Shown in pieces: positions 34,742-47,063 of a stretch of 64,000 nucleotides of DNA (its first letter is position 1; every line of letters starts with the position of its first letter). The translations under genes and the position numbers were made by a program. Origin of the DNA: Crocodylus rhombifer (Eukaryota; Chordata; Crocodylia; Crocodylidae); assembly GCA_038503035.1 (NCBI GenBank), contig JAVSML010024323.1:1-64000 (forward strand), given 5' to 3'. The notes beneath the pieces are model-generated. The model searched no databases. It was not told where the DNA came from and worked only from the letters and a program-made list of their open reading frames with translations.

Positions 34742-34994
34742 GGGCACATCTACATGGGCATTAACATGCTTTAGTTAACGTGCATTAAATTTAGTACCAC
34801 CATTGTGAGGTACTAGGAAAATGTACATTAGCCAGTCTTAATACTCATTAACTAAAGAGCATGGTTTTTAAGTGAAGCTTTCTATGATTTTATGATTAGT
34901 GCACATTAGCTTATTTTAATGTGCATTAACTAAAATAGCATTTTTTTTTTAGTGATGCTTTAATGAGCATTAAAGCACACATATAGATGTGCCC
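34742..34994. mobile_element. Small MITE, 253 bp
   Basis: Left gggcacatctacatgggcat and right (read inward) gggcacatctatatgtgtgc are inverted ends. The inside repeats ttaatg/cattaa words. A diverged relative appears at 58508-58806. Confidence 0.65.
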
Positions 34995-37900
34995 ATGGGG
35001 TTTTGGGCGGTAAATAGATGAGTCAAATACTGGGTTTCCAAAAGTTATGGGTTTTGTTTGTTAGGCACCCAAGTCCCTTTGAAATTCAATGGGAGTTTGG
35101 TGTCTGAATCACTTGAGCCTTCTGAAAATCAGCACTAAAATTCTTAGGATAGCCCTATTTGTGCTCTCAGGGGCCCAAACTCTCCTTTGGTGTGCCTTCA
35201 TTGAGTTTGCTAGGTTTCTGTCAAAAAATGTTGTCTTTGTTTTCATTAGGTGAGGTCGATGGTCCAGGTCAGGCGTGCTACTATTCATATTGCTAATGAG
35301 AGGAATCTTCTATGCTTCTGTTTACTCTGAAATTCAGCCACGTGGGACACCTGCTTACAAAGGCAATGCAGCTGAAGGCTCAGAGGAACCAAGACTTGCA
35401 GCTTCAGCAGATATGGAGAATAAAGGAGCTGGTGTGGGCACCAGGGATGTAGGAGCCACAGTACATTGCAGGCATATTCACAGATCCTGAGTAGAGAACT
35501 CTTTGTTTTTCTATGTTCCAAGAGGTAAGATAAAACCTTATGCTAGAAGAATTAAGAAGAGAAAAACCATTGGAGCTTGGTGGGAGCTCTGCTGATGTAT
35601 CCCTGAGTGTTGTGAGTCAAGCTGAGACAAAAATGGTCAGCCAGTGGAGAGAAACCTTGAGAATCAGAATCTTTTTGTGAGGGAAAGGAGGACCAAAGTT
35701 GTCCTTTGTCCCACTGTCTTCCCCCTGCAAGATTTCCAACATTGCACAATCTCGACCTCCTGGCTCTGTTCAAGTTTATGGGAGTTTTGCCATTTCCTTC
35801 AATGGGGCCAGGATTTCACCAGTGTCATTAGGAGTATATCAATATTTATTTTGTATTGCCTCAGCTGCATCTGAGGATTGTATCTGTCTCAATGCTGCAA
35901 AATGATTAACTTGCTTTACCAGTTCAAAGCCCAGAAATAAATGTATGTAATCCTGATTTAAATCAATTGACAATTGTATTTCAGACTAGGAATAAAAACT
36001 ATGTTCTGGCCATTGCCAGATTCTCTCTCCTCTTTTTAAATCAATCCAGGAACTAAAATTGGCTGTGTTTTTTGTTTAATATAAATCTTGTATTCTATCG
36101 TCAATAATGCAAACAGACTGCTTTTAGCTGTTTTGAAATCCAAAATAGCAGAGTTATTAATGTCAGAAAAGCAGTTGCAATTTGGCCCTGCCACTAATAC
36201 TTTCTGTGCTGTTTATTGGCACTAACCATATATTATGGAGTCATTAAGAAGGGTGATAATATACAAAGTCTTCATAATTTTCTTGCTTGTTTTTTCTTCC
36301 TTTTCCTGGGTGTATGTACATTGCATAGTAGTCAGAGAGCAGTGTATTATCCAAATATGCACACAAACTACTACACCAATGCAACAGTAAAGCTGTGAAG
36401 TGAAACATGGAAGCTAAAGGTACTCACTGCCGCAGACATTTTGCTCATATGATTCATTGCCTCACTAAGGCTGCTCTAACAGTTTGTTCAAAATTATGCA
36501 AAGAGCACTTTCTTCAGGTCAGTTTCTGACAAGTCACTTTCATGTGTCGAATCCTCCATCAACATCATGCCATCTTTCCATAGAAAATTCAATTATTTTA
36601 AGGCTTCTCAGTGTTCTGTCCTGACCTGCATCTCAGTCTTTGCCTGTCACATTTGCCCTCTTGAATTCAACACTTCACCAATGATACCAACCATTTTTCT
36701 TTCCTCATGCTACCTCTTTAGACAAAAATATCCCATTCTAGTTTGCCATAATTCTGCATGTTTCACATTCAAATTTCTCCTAAAATACATTTTTGCAGAC
36801 ATGCTTACAGGAAATAAGTTAATTCTCATACAAAAACACACATTTTCTTGAAAAGGAAAAGCATAAAGAGTTTGAAAAATAGGAATATTTTAGCAGCTCA
36901 AATATATTACTGAATTTTGGCTACTTCAGACAGATTTACTTATGCTTTTCCTTCCCTTTTTATAGTAATGTCATTATGTGAATTGTGAGGCAAAACTATT
37001 TATGTTAGCCCTAGCAGAAGCTTTAGGAATCTTTTAGCAATCATGGATATAGAGTAAATGATAAAATTAATTAAAAATAATTAAAAATTAAAAACAGATT
37101 TTATAAAACAAATTACAACATATCTGAAGCAATTTTTGCAATATTAGGTAAGAAAGCAAGTATATAACCAGAGTTTATTACAGGACACTGAATTTCTTCC
37201 AGACAGCAACAAACCAGAAACACTGAAGAGATTATGTCTAAACTGTCTCCACATATTTCTTTCCAGCCTAAGTCAGAAAATGAAAAAGTCTCCTAGAAGA
37301 GTGTTTTATTTAATTTTTTAAATGAAATCATTCTTATTCTTAAATGAAATAATTATAAGTCATTGAAAACAGGGCAAATCTTAATTATTGCATTTGGTGT
37401 GGCCACATTCTTAACTCACTGCCCAAGTCAATAAGAGTCTTTTCTCTACATGTTGGATTTTCCCCCATTATGCTGTAAATGCTCAAACTGATTTCAATAG
37501 GTGCAGTTGTGGATTAAGTTACTACTCAGCATAAGTAAGACTGTTAAAATGTGACCTATCCCATGAGGCCACAGGACCTTTTCCCCAACTTTCCTGCCAT
37601 GTCTTGATGTAATTAGAATCTCTAAGAAGGGGCTCAGTGGTGTAGATGATATGTTCCCACTAGGGGTACTCATGGTTTTGATGTGGTTGACATCTGGGAT
37701 CCACCTTCCCTACACCCCAGACACGTGCCAACTGTTGGTGTTGAGGCTTTATGATCTTGTATCAGAACTTCAGCTTTTTCAATTCCACTGGGTGGTGGTC
37801 AGCTTATGTCTGTTCGTCTGGCCCTTCATGGGTTGCTGCCAGCATCTTAAGAAGTTACGCAGCATTCTCTCGGCTGCTCATCTACTCCCTTCTCCCCTAG

Positions 37901-40270
37901 GCACCTTGCTCATAGCTGTCCCTGATTAGAGGGACTAGGAATACACTAATTGAATGGGATTCTTCAAATTATGAATAAAGAAAATAAAGAAGAAAGCCTC
38001 CTCTACAGAGGAGCTATCTACAAATGGACTCAGCATGACCATTTAAATTTATATTGTTTTTCTCCCCTTCTTCAGGAGATTGCTCCTAAGCCAGGCTGGA
38101 GCATCCCCTTCTGCCTCTGCCTTATGAGGCCTGACTGCTGTGTGCTAACAGGGCCCTCTTGGCCTGAGCACATCATTGCCTCAGTGCCCTGAGGTCTTTC
38201 CTACTCCTGGCTCCTGTTGGTCTGGTGGCAGTCTCCTCTCTCGCTCCCAGTGCCTTTTAAACTTTCCGCTGGGCACCATGTAGTCTGATTGAGAGAAAGC
38301 TTATAAACAAGTATGGCAGTGCTGCATGTTGCCTCAGCTCAGCTCCAGCTCTCCCCACTCTCCCAGTAAGCTTTTTATTCCCCCCGGGGTCTCTGCCTAT
38401 CCCATTCAGGGTCATATGGGGCTTCTGTGGAGCTGTGCATAGGCTCCCCTGTCACACTTGGGCAGTGAGAAATGCAAATTCATGAACTGAATTTAGTTGG
38501 AACATCAGCCTGCAATCAACCAAGCTGTGAAAAGTACCAGTGGATCTTCAGTGACCACAAGAATTTACTATCTTGGTTCTTACTTATTTGAACCTGACAG
38601 CTACATAATGTCTCTGGTGTCACTTGGTCATTATAGATTCAAAGGAATGAATTAGCATATGCTTAATCACTGGCTCTACTTCTAGCAGCACTTTGGCTTT
38701 TGCTGAAGCTCTCCCATGAAAGTGCTGACCTGACTGACCCTGCTCACTTTATGAGACCTGACAAGATCACAGCCTGAGGTGATATGGCCACAGGCACTTT
38801 TGCATGAATGTCCTTTTTTATTTCATCCAATCCATTGTGCATGTCTTTCTTTTAGACTATGACACAAAATAACAAAACCTAGTAAATTTCAAATCAAGAC
38901 TTCCATGCTGTCCTGAGCTCCCTTCTTGTACCCAAGCATTATAGCTGCTGTATCATCATGGTGAGATATATTTTCTCTGTTTTTCAGATCCAGAACATCT
39001 TTGTGTGCAACTTCCTACATACGTGCATAAAAACTTTCTGTGTTTGAATTTGTTTTTGATGTCAAATGAAAACAAAATCGCATTTATGAAAAGTACACAT
39101 AGCAATAACAAAAATAACAATAGCAAAAGTTGACAACATATACTAGACATGGATACACAAGTTAAATTACAATGGAATAAGATTTTAAATATGAAAAGAA
39201 AATTATATTTTTAATAGTGCAAATGTATGGTCAGCCTGAAATCCACTCTCAGGATTGCCAGGATCAGCTCATCAGAGAATTGCCTCATCCTAAAGCACAA
39301 AAATGCTTGCAGTTCCCTCTCCAATTAGCTCCAAGGTCTCATGAGGCAGGGGCAAAGTAATTTGATTGAAAAAATGAATTTGACTGAAAAAAATGATGAA
39401 ACTTCTTATGCCTAAAAAATAAAGTGAATTGAACTAATTAAAAAAATATTACGAATTCATGCTGGCTTTGGCAACATCTAAGAAAACTCAAAAACACCCA
39501 AACTTTATTTTATTTTGTTTTAGTGCTTTCCATTTGAGCCAGAACTCTATGTTGAACACATGAACACTTGGTTTCTTTTCCCTTCTCTGACTGATGCAGT
39601 GCAAAAATCAGGTTGAAAAGGTGGAGAATAATTTCAACATTTTATATGGGAAATGTACTGAAATTAAAGAAAGAAGTGTTTTGAATAACCTCAGTGAAAT
39701 GTTTTGATATTTTCTCATATTAAAAACATTTCATTTCAATGTTTCCATTATAAAATGTTCCAATTTTCTGAGCTGTAAAATGTACAATTCTAAATGTTGT
39801 TTCTTCCTGATTAAGAATGAAAAACATTGTAGAACTTTTTGTGATACTATTTATTTTGGCCAGCTTTAGTCATGCCTTTATTCTTTTTCAAACACTGCTA
39901 AGTAGATTTTCAGAAGTGACTGCAAAAAAAAAAAAAAGAAAAGAAAAAAAAAAAAGAAGAGATCCTAACTATGGCTGCTGTTTACCTGAAAGTTGGGCAC
40001 CTAGAGCTCTTAGAAGTACGACATGGGAACTGGGAATCTATCCCTGCATAGGATAGATTCCAGTTTCTGCACAAAGGTTCAGGAGAGTTAGAAGGAACTC
40101 AAGTGGCCTTCTGCAACCACACAGGAACCAATCAGCATCCTGCTGTCTGCAAAAACATGTCCAGCTAGGAGGACCTATACCATCTATTATATTTCATGTA
40201 CGCTCATGTCAATATTTTGAAAAAAAAAAACGGAAAAAAAACCCAACCTGGTTTAAATTACACCTTTGAT
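34995..40270. other. No gene seen
   Basis: More than 5 kb of ordinary AT-rich DNA. A purine run of A with a few G lies at 39926-39962 and short A/T-only stretches near 37058-37097. I see no exon, RNA gene or repeat I can name. Confidence 0.45.
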
Positions 40271-40429
40271 CACCTGTCACTCATTACTACGGAAACCCTG
40301 TGGTACATTTGTTCTGTTCACAAGGTACAAGGTAAAAGAAAGAGAGGAAAGGTGTTCTAGAAGTGCAGAGAGCCCTCATTCTGTTCTTAGCATTGTCATG
40401 AATCTTGTTCATACAGGCGTAAGTACCTG

Positions 40430-41110
40430 GTAGCCAGCAATTAGTGTAGCCAGTGCCAAATCTTTGTGTAGTCATGGATGTCACACGCATGCCATAATGG
40501 TGGCATCGATGCGCGAGGCACCAAGATGGCGAGCTCCGCACTTCTTCCCCGCGACCATCACAAAAGTATAAAACAAACGCTGCCATACCATTACTTTTGT
40601 TATCAGAGCGTCACCAGCACAGGTGAGGTCAGCTAGTCTGCAACGCCAAATAAGGCCGGGACACAGAAACCTGAGAGGTGATAGGTGAAAACAGCCAGCT
40701 CACCGCTGAGCGCGTCACCTGAGTGATATAAGGGAGTGCACAGCCTCACCCAAGCGAGATCGTTCATCACCCGCTTCGATTATCACAAGGGACACTAGCC
40801 TGATCATCTAGCTTCCACCTCCCGTTTGCGATTAGCAACTGCCGAACGCCGCTTCATTGCCGGCCCCGACATGATTAGCAGTCTACTTCTCTGCATCTCG
40901 TTTCTCTCCTCAACGCTCACTGTGAGTAAATAAACCTCTACCTTCAACTACTCTCCATCTCCGTGACTATCACCTCACCTCCAGTCTCTTCAGGCGACGT
41001 GAGCTGGACTCGCGTTAACCGTCCCATAGAGAGCTAATCGGCCCTTCTAACCCCACCGTTCTGGTCCCTTGCGCTGCGATCGGACAGCAGCGTGGTAATG
41101 GAAAGCCACG
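40430..41110 (+). mobile_element. CpG-rich LTR-like block with promoter signals
   Basis: This stretch stands out for CpG density in AT-rich surroundings. In order it has a TATA-like tataag at 40727-40732, a 20-codon frame at 40871-40933, an AATAAA at 40929-40934, and then a GC-rich end. Promoter, then polyadenylation signal about 200 bases on, fits U3-R-U5 of an LTR. I could not find the TG...CA borders or a target duplication. A host promoter with a first exon is the alternative. Confidence 0.42.
40727..40732 (+). promoter_or_regulatory. TATA-like box in LTR-like block
   Basis: tataag in gatataaggg, about 200 bases before an AATAAA, in a CpG-rich block. No transcript evidence is available. 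Confidence 0.4.
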
Positions 41111-41667
41111 ATTTGCTCGGGTGAAGCCTATCTTTTGCTTGAAACTAGTGTTGGTTCAGTTGAAGCAAATAATTTTTTCCTTAGGATCTGCATTCTTGCA
41201 GGAATCCCAATGACTGGTCCCCAAAGGCTAGAACTAGGGATAATATATAATTTTGACAGGACTGCAGACTTATGGCAAAGTATATCTCCTTTTTCTGTAA
41301 AATGGGGATGACAACACTTCTCTCTAAGATGCAATATTTGTGAAGTGCTTTGAGATCATAGGATGGAAGGCATTAGAGATGTACAAAGGATTCTTTTATT
41401 ATTATGAAAAGCTTTTCAAAGATAAATAAATGTCTACGTTTGCAAAAGCATTAACTTCCAAAGCGGCTTTAAAAAAAAGGTGAGTTAATTTGCATATGAA
41501 ACACATCATATGTATCTTCTTTTGATAATAGCAAATTATCTCCCTACCAAGAAAGCAGAGATTGTGGAAATGTAATTGGACTTTAACAACTTATGAAAAA
41601 CTCTAAATGTCACATTTTACACATGCAAATGTTGGATATTGTTTAAAAACAGTCACCTACCAGCATA
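41111..41667. other. No gene seen
   Basis: AT-rich DNA ahead of a CR1 tail. Confidence 0.4.
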
Positions 41668-41886
41668 AAAGAAGAACTACTTCACAGTTAGGGTGGCTAG
41701 GATTTGGAACCAACTTCCAAGGGAAGTGGTGCTGGCTCCTACCCTGGGGGTCTTTAAGAAGAGGCTTGATGCCTACTTGCCTGGAGTCATTTGAGCCCAG
41801 TTTTTCTCCTGCCCAGGTGGGGGGTCAGACTTGAAGATCTACAAGGTCCTTTCCAACCCTACTTCTATGATTCTATGATTCTATGA
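41668..41886 (+). mobile_element. CR1 LINE 3' end
   Basis: Short 5'-truncated CR1: YFTVRVARIWNQLPREVV-type words (frames slip), then the 3' tail tctatgattctatgattctatga at 41863-41885. Confidence 0.88.
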
Positions 41887-42577
41887 AGAGCTCAATACAT
41901 TTTACTTAAAGGATGCTAAACATAAATGTTCCTATTCTCCCGTTGATTCATGAATGTAACACCCATTGACACAAATGGATGCTGCACATACATCTGACTG
42001 AGCTAACTATACGCTAACAAGAATCTTACAATTATAGACAATTACCTTGGGTTTCTTGCACCTGGAGCTTACAAGGAGCCTTTGTTAGCTGGATTCCTTG
42101 AAAGAGGACAGATTTTACTGGATGTAGAATTTTCTACTCTCCTGAAGTTTAAAACAAAGTGTAAAAAAACCTGAGCTAGCTTTAATTGCACCAGAATAGC
42201 TGGATCTCAGGACTTCTCAGTCTAGGAAAAAATCAACGAACATTCTCTTTTTCCTTAGGACAATGAAATCCTTACTGAAATTATGAGTTCCTAGCCTCAT
42301 GCAGGTGCATGCTTTGGGCAAAAGGTACAAGAAATATTCCTCCTTTCCTTTCCCCCCACAATGGTTAATGAATGCATTGAATCATAGCATTCAGACAGCA
42401 GAAGAACTGCACTTGTTCTGCATAACAGGCATATAATAGAGGGACAGAGGAAGGGCAATAATATGACACAGTCCCCTTCTTATTATTACAGGTGGAGATG
42501 ATAGCAGCCCTGTTATTAACAGGTCTCACAACCCCATTTGGAGATAATGTATTTACAGCAGGGCTTTGGAAATAGAA

Positions 42578-42868
42578 ATAGAATCATAGGGTTGTAAGGG
42601 ACCTCAGGAGGTCATCTAGTCCAACCCCCTGCTCAAAGCCATCCCCAACTAGATGATCCCAGCCAGAGCTTTATGTAGCCTGGTTTTGAAAACCTTCAAG
42701 GATGAAGCTTCCACCACCTCTCTAGGTAACCTGTTCCAGTGTTTTACTACACTTCCAGTGAGAAAGTTCTTCCTAATATCTAACCTAAACTTCCCTTGCT
42801 GCAACTTGAGACCATTGCTCCTTGTTCTGTTATCTGCCATCATTGATGACAGTCTAGCTCCATCCTCA
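42578..42868 (-). mobile_element. CR1 LINE 3' end (antisense)
   Basis: Antisense copy starting at agaatcatagggttg and running through caccacctctctaggtaacc to ctgccatcattgatgacag. It lacks insertions and so serves as the local reference for the CR1 broken at 7.8-16.5 kb. Confidence 0.9.
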
Positions 42869-43424
42869 CCAACAACAAAGCTGCTTCAGTTTAAGATATG
42901 CTATTTTCTTGTCCAGTGAAAATCCATACAGGTTGGATTAAGTTCTTAACATGAAACTTGCCATTGCTTTTAGCTCATTTATGTCATTCGGTAAAATATT
43001 GGCAGCCAGCCAAACAATAATCGACTATGGCCATTCTAAGGCCAGGTCTGTGTCACTGCCAAAGCAGTAGTCATGTTACTTGCTTCTGAAAGGGGCTGGA
43101 ATCTGCTAGAACAGTGGGAAGCAGGGATGGGAAAACAGAGTGAATAGAAAGCTGTATTAAGCTCCCCACTTTGGGTGCCCTGCATACTTGTCACAGATTC
43201 CCAGTGGCCCATCATACCTAAGAGGAAACATATGGAGCAGAAGACCCCTATCCCTTGGGGGAAAGCACTGGCCAAATAACCTATACTCTAAACACTGTCC
43301 AGAAAACCCACATATGGGACATACCTTTGGGATAACAGCATGCTCCAGATACTAGTTAAAAAACTGATGGTATGGATTAGGAGATAGAGTTATAGTTACA
43401 AATGAATAGGAGATCCAGTTATGC

Positions 43425-44704
43425 CAGGGCGGAGGACATATTTTGCAATTATTTCAAGCAGAGGGCTGCTTAACAAGTTTTGGTGAGCTGTTGGGGGCTG
43501 CATAGTTGCCCTACCCCTTGGTCACCACATTGGCACCAGAGGTCCTGCCCCCTAACCCCTGACTTTTGCCACTGGAAGTCCATCTTCTTGCTGCCAGAAC
43601 CAGAAAAAAACCCAAAAAACAAATCATACACTAAAAGTCAAACACCTACTATAATATATTGTAATCTTATTACAAAAAATATTTGTCATGACTTGTGATT
43701 GTGTGCTGTATATAGAAGGGATTGCATAACTCAAAAATAAAGCATTACTCTTTTATATTCACAGATTCACAGAAGTGTGGGAGGGATGTGGGAGTGTGTG
43801 TGGGGGGCTGTGAGAGGATGTGGCTGTGCAGGGGTACATACAGTATGTTGGGTGTATGTATATAGTGATGGGGTTGTGGGTGCAGGGTGCAGGGTGTAGG
43901 TGTGTGGGGTGTGAAGAAGGGTAGGGGGGTGTAGGGACCCCCACGCACTGTGCCCATGGCATGCAGCCCCTGCTGCCTGGCAGCAGTAGCAGACAAGGAG
44001 GTCAGAGCGCTAGTGCCCAATGCAACTGAAGCTCTGGCCAGTGCTGCTTGTAGGGAAGGAGTGAAGCCTGCCCTATTACTGGGGTTCAGCACTGCACATC
44101 TGCAGCTCCAGCACTTGCAGCAGGGGAATCCCTGCACTGGAGCCTGCTGCCTCCCCCACCTCTTCTGCACAGGTCCCCACACTCTGCCACGAGTGGAGGG
44201 AGCCCCTGTCCTTGTTTATTCTCAGAGTCCAGCGCAGAGCTTCCCTACCGGGAGCGCAGAGCTGCAGGTGCATGGCGTTGAGCTCCTGTGATAGAAATGG
44301 CCTGTGCTGAGCTGGGGTGACAAACGCAGCCCCAGCACAGCCTGCCTGGCCACAGAGAAGCCTGCCTGGGCACAAGCACCCTGACCTCCCTGCCTGCGGC
44401 TGCTGTCAGACAGTGGGAGATGCACACCATGGGGGCAGTGTGAAGGGGGAATGTGAGTGAGCAGGTTCTGGCTGTAGCAGGAGCCCCACCCAGAAGCTGC
44501 TGGGTGGGCAGAGCCCTGCCCCCCAGGAGGGTGGGAACATGGCCCAGTAGGGTATGCTGGGGGATTGTATACATGGGTGCCTCACTTCTACCTTCATGGA
44601 TGGAAGGGCTGGGTGGGGTGCAATTCACTGGGGGGCTCTGCAGGCCAAATGAAAGTGCCTGGTGGGCTGGATCTAGCTCATGGGCCATATTTTGCCCACC
44701 CCTG
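43425..44704. mobile_element. Non-autonomous hAT-type element, 1.28 kb
   Basis: Left cagggcggaggacatatttt and right (read inward) caggggtgggcaaaatatgg are imperfect inverted ends of hAT-Charlie style. Flanks agttatgc (43417-43424) and aattatgc (44705-44712) match at 7 of 8. The inside is GC-rich, with gggtgtagg-like runs near 43800-43935, and I recognise no transposase. Confidence 0.78.
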
Positions 44705-44712
44705 AATTATGC

Positions 44713-45264
44713 TTATATGAGAGAAGGGAAATAGAATTTCTTTTTTTTTTAAACCAGGAAACTACCTTCAAGATTATATATTGAAAGAATGTTATATACT
44801 CAAATAGAAGATAACCCAGATTATAAAATGACCCCCCCATAATTAGATTCTATTTATGGAAAAGTTACACATTTGTTATAATATTTGTTATAACTTTCCA
44901 GGTATAGAACCTAACTATTGAAGGTTTGCCTTGTATTTGCCCCCTTCCCACTGCTACACTAGGGGAATAAATCTGGGGGATCAGGTAGCCCCTCTTCTCT
45001 CTGCTTTTCCCCGACTTTTTCTCTCAGAAGCCCCTCCCCCCTCCTTACTGTCAGACCCTACTCTCCCTGAACACACAGAAGTGAGAAGCAAATTTGAAAA
45101 CTATATAATCTTGAAATTAAACAGTGTTGTAACAGTTTTCATGTGGTTCTTATACACTTAATTCATCCAGAATTCATGAATGCTACCTGATTTTTTGGAA
45201 ACTGTTGCAAGCTTTAGCACAAGTATTCTATAAACACACATTTGAGCACTGATTTGGTACCTTC
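44713..45264. other. No gene seen; MITE-like words
   Basis: The stretch at about 44796-44840 (actcaaatagaagataacc...ccccccc) resembles a MITE terminus also found near 46.6 kb and 20.2 kb. No coding sequence. Confidence 0.4.
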
Positions 45265-46003
45265 TCATGATCGTAGATGTCACCATCCCCTTTGAGAACC
45301 GGCACCAAACCTTCACCGACGCCCGGGCTAGCAAGCGGGAGAAGTACGCCCCCTGGCTGGCACCCGCGGCTATGACGTGACAGTCAACACGCTTATCATG
45401 GGAACACTCAGAGCCTGGACCCCAGCAACGAGAGTGTCCTCCGCGCCTGCCGCGTCTCCCACCGCTATGCCAAGCTGATGCACTGCCTCCTGGTGTCTGA
45501 CACCATCCATTGGTCCCGCGACATCTACGTGGAGCACATCACAGGCCACCACAAGTACACTGACCCCACCAGACGAGCCACCGCCGGACCGGACCCGGAG
45601 GGCACCACCTGAACTTCCCCCCCCTTTGCTTCACTTCGAGAGGATTCTTCCACCACAGATGACCCCGCTACCCCCGAAGAGGACCCCCACAATGAGGCCA
45701 TATGGACTGAGATGCTTCCTCCGAGCCACTTCCTCCACCATTGTGGACCATTGTAACGGGTTTGTGTGTATCTATCTTCTTTCTCTCTCAGCGTCGTAAA
45801 TCCCCTCCCTCCCCTTCCCCCTTTCCCCACCCCCCACCCCCAGGCTTAGTTGGCTAACATTGTATTGCCTGCAACCTAGTTGTGTTCCCTTCCTCACCCC
45901 CATCCCTCTATTGTTAGTCCCTCGCTCGGGCACTCTGTATTTCCACATCAGCTTTGTCATCTTTTTTCTGGATTCCCAATCCTAAACATCTACTAATAAA
46001 AGT
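45265..46003 (+). mobile_element. R2-like (RLE-type) LINE, 3' fragment
   Basis: This is a 5'-truncated non-LTR element consisting of the C-terminal end of the protein and about 390 bases of 3' untranslated DNA, which ends near the ctaataaaagtc words with no long A tail. The surrounding DNA does not look like 28S rRNA, the usual R2 target. The base composition is GC-rich, unlike the AT-rich neighbours. Confidence 0.6.
45267..45612 (+). pseudogene. R2-like C-terminal endonuclease-region remnant
   Basis: Translation gives IVDVTIPFENRHQTF, where the Asp would be the acidic residue of the restriction-like endonuclease (RLE). KREKYAPW follows, and a frame slip at about 45356-45368 leads to GYDVTVNTLIMG, then LMHCLLVSDTIHWSRDIYVEH and a stop at 45610. 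This wording matches the C-terminal end of vertebrate R2-type proteins as I know them. The reverse transcriptase and the PD half of the active site are missing through 5' truncation. Other RLE clades are possible. Confidence 0.6.
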
Positions 46004-47032
46004 CAGTCTATGCATGCTATTACTCCAAAGCCAAAGGCTTGTGATTTCCCATGTAGTTCATTGGGCTAGGTCCCAGCAGAGTCAATGGTTTGAAGCCATG
46101 TGACCCCACAGCTCAGCATTACTTAGTGCATGTATGTACTCCAGATACCCCAACAAAGCATCCATGTGCTAATTACCCCCACTCATGTCTGGAACCAGGT
46201 GTTCTTATCATGAGTACTGGGGTTGTCCAAAAATGTATATGCAGATGAAGTGCAGGGCAACGTTGTTCAACTTCACCTCATGGAGGGCAGACCTGCACTA
46301 ATCATATGAACCAGGCTGAGAGAGGGGGCAACAGAGGGATTCTGCCGGAACTGTTTGGGGTCTCATTTGGTGATGTTTGTCTGTGCTTAATGGGCACAAT
46401 GATATGTCTTATTAAGATGGACTGCACTAACCTATCCTTGTAGTAGTTTTCCACCAGCATGTCTGCCCTATGTGGGCCATGTGTTTTATAGTCTTGCTCA
46501 GTGTTGACTGCATTTAATCAACTTCATAGTTGGTTTCAATTGTAAGGCATTTGCTGCTTTAGGCAGAAGTTTAATGATAAACAATGTATTTGGTGAGAAT
46601 TCCTTGTATGTGACTATAAGATGAGGGGCTTCCCCCCACCCCCCCATGCCAACTTGCGGAAAAACCTTACTTTGTATTTGAGTAAATATGGTAGTTCTTA
46701 TTTAGTGCCAATTTAAGTAAAATACTAGAAACCTAAGAAATGGCAAATTTATGATCGTTAGCGTACAACCTTAATTGGATCCCTTTGTACATAGGCAATT
46801 TAATACAGCCTTTAATGGTCAAATCCTAGTCTTTCCACAAGACACTATCTCATTCAGTACAGAGGGCACAGCATAAAAGTATATAACATTTATTTTGGAA
46901 AAATCTGTAATTATTATTTGTAGTTATGTTGCTCTATGGGGTCAGGCCAACTCTCAGGACCTCAAAATTACACTGTTAGAGAGGAGGGTGTGACACAATT
47001 GCACATATACATACACATAAATCAACTAGGTG

Positions 47033-47063
<31 letters not shown>

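Noticed and set aside
43745..44734. Several 90-147 codon frames on both strands
   Set aside because: They lie within a GC-rich non-autonomous hAT-type element and show no transposase motifs.
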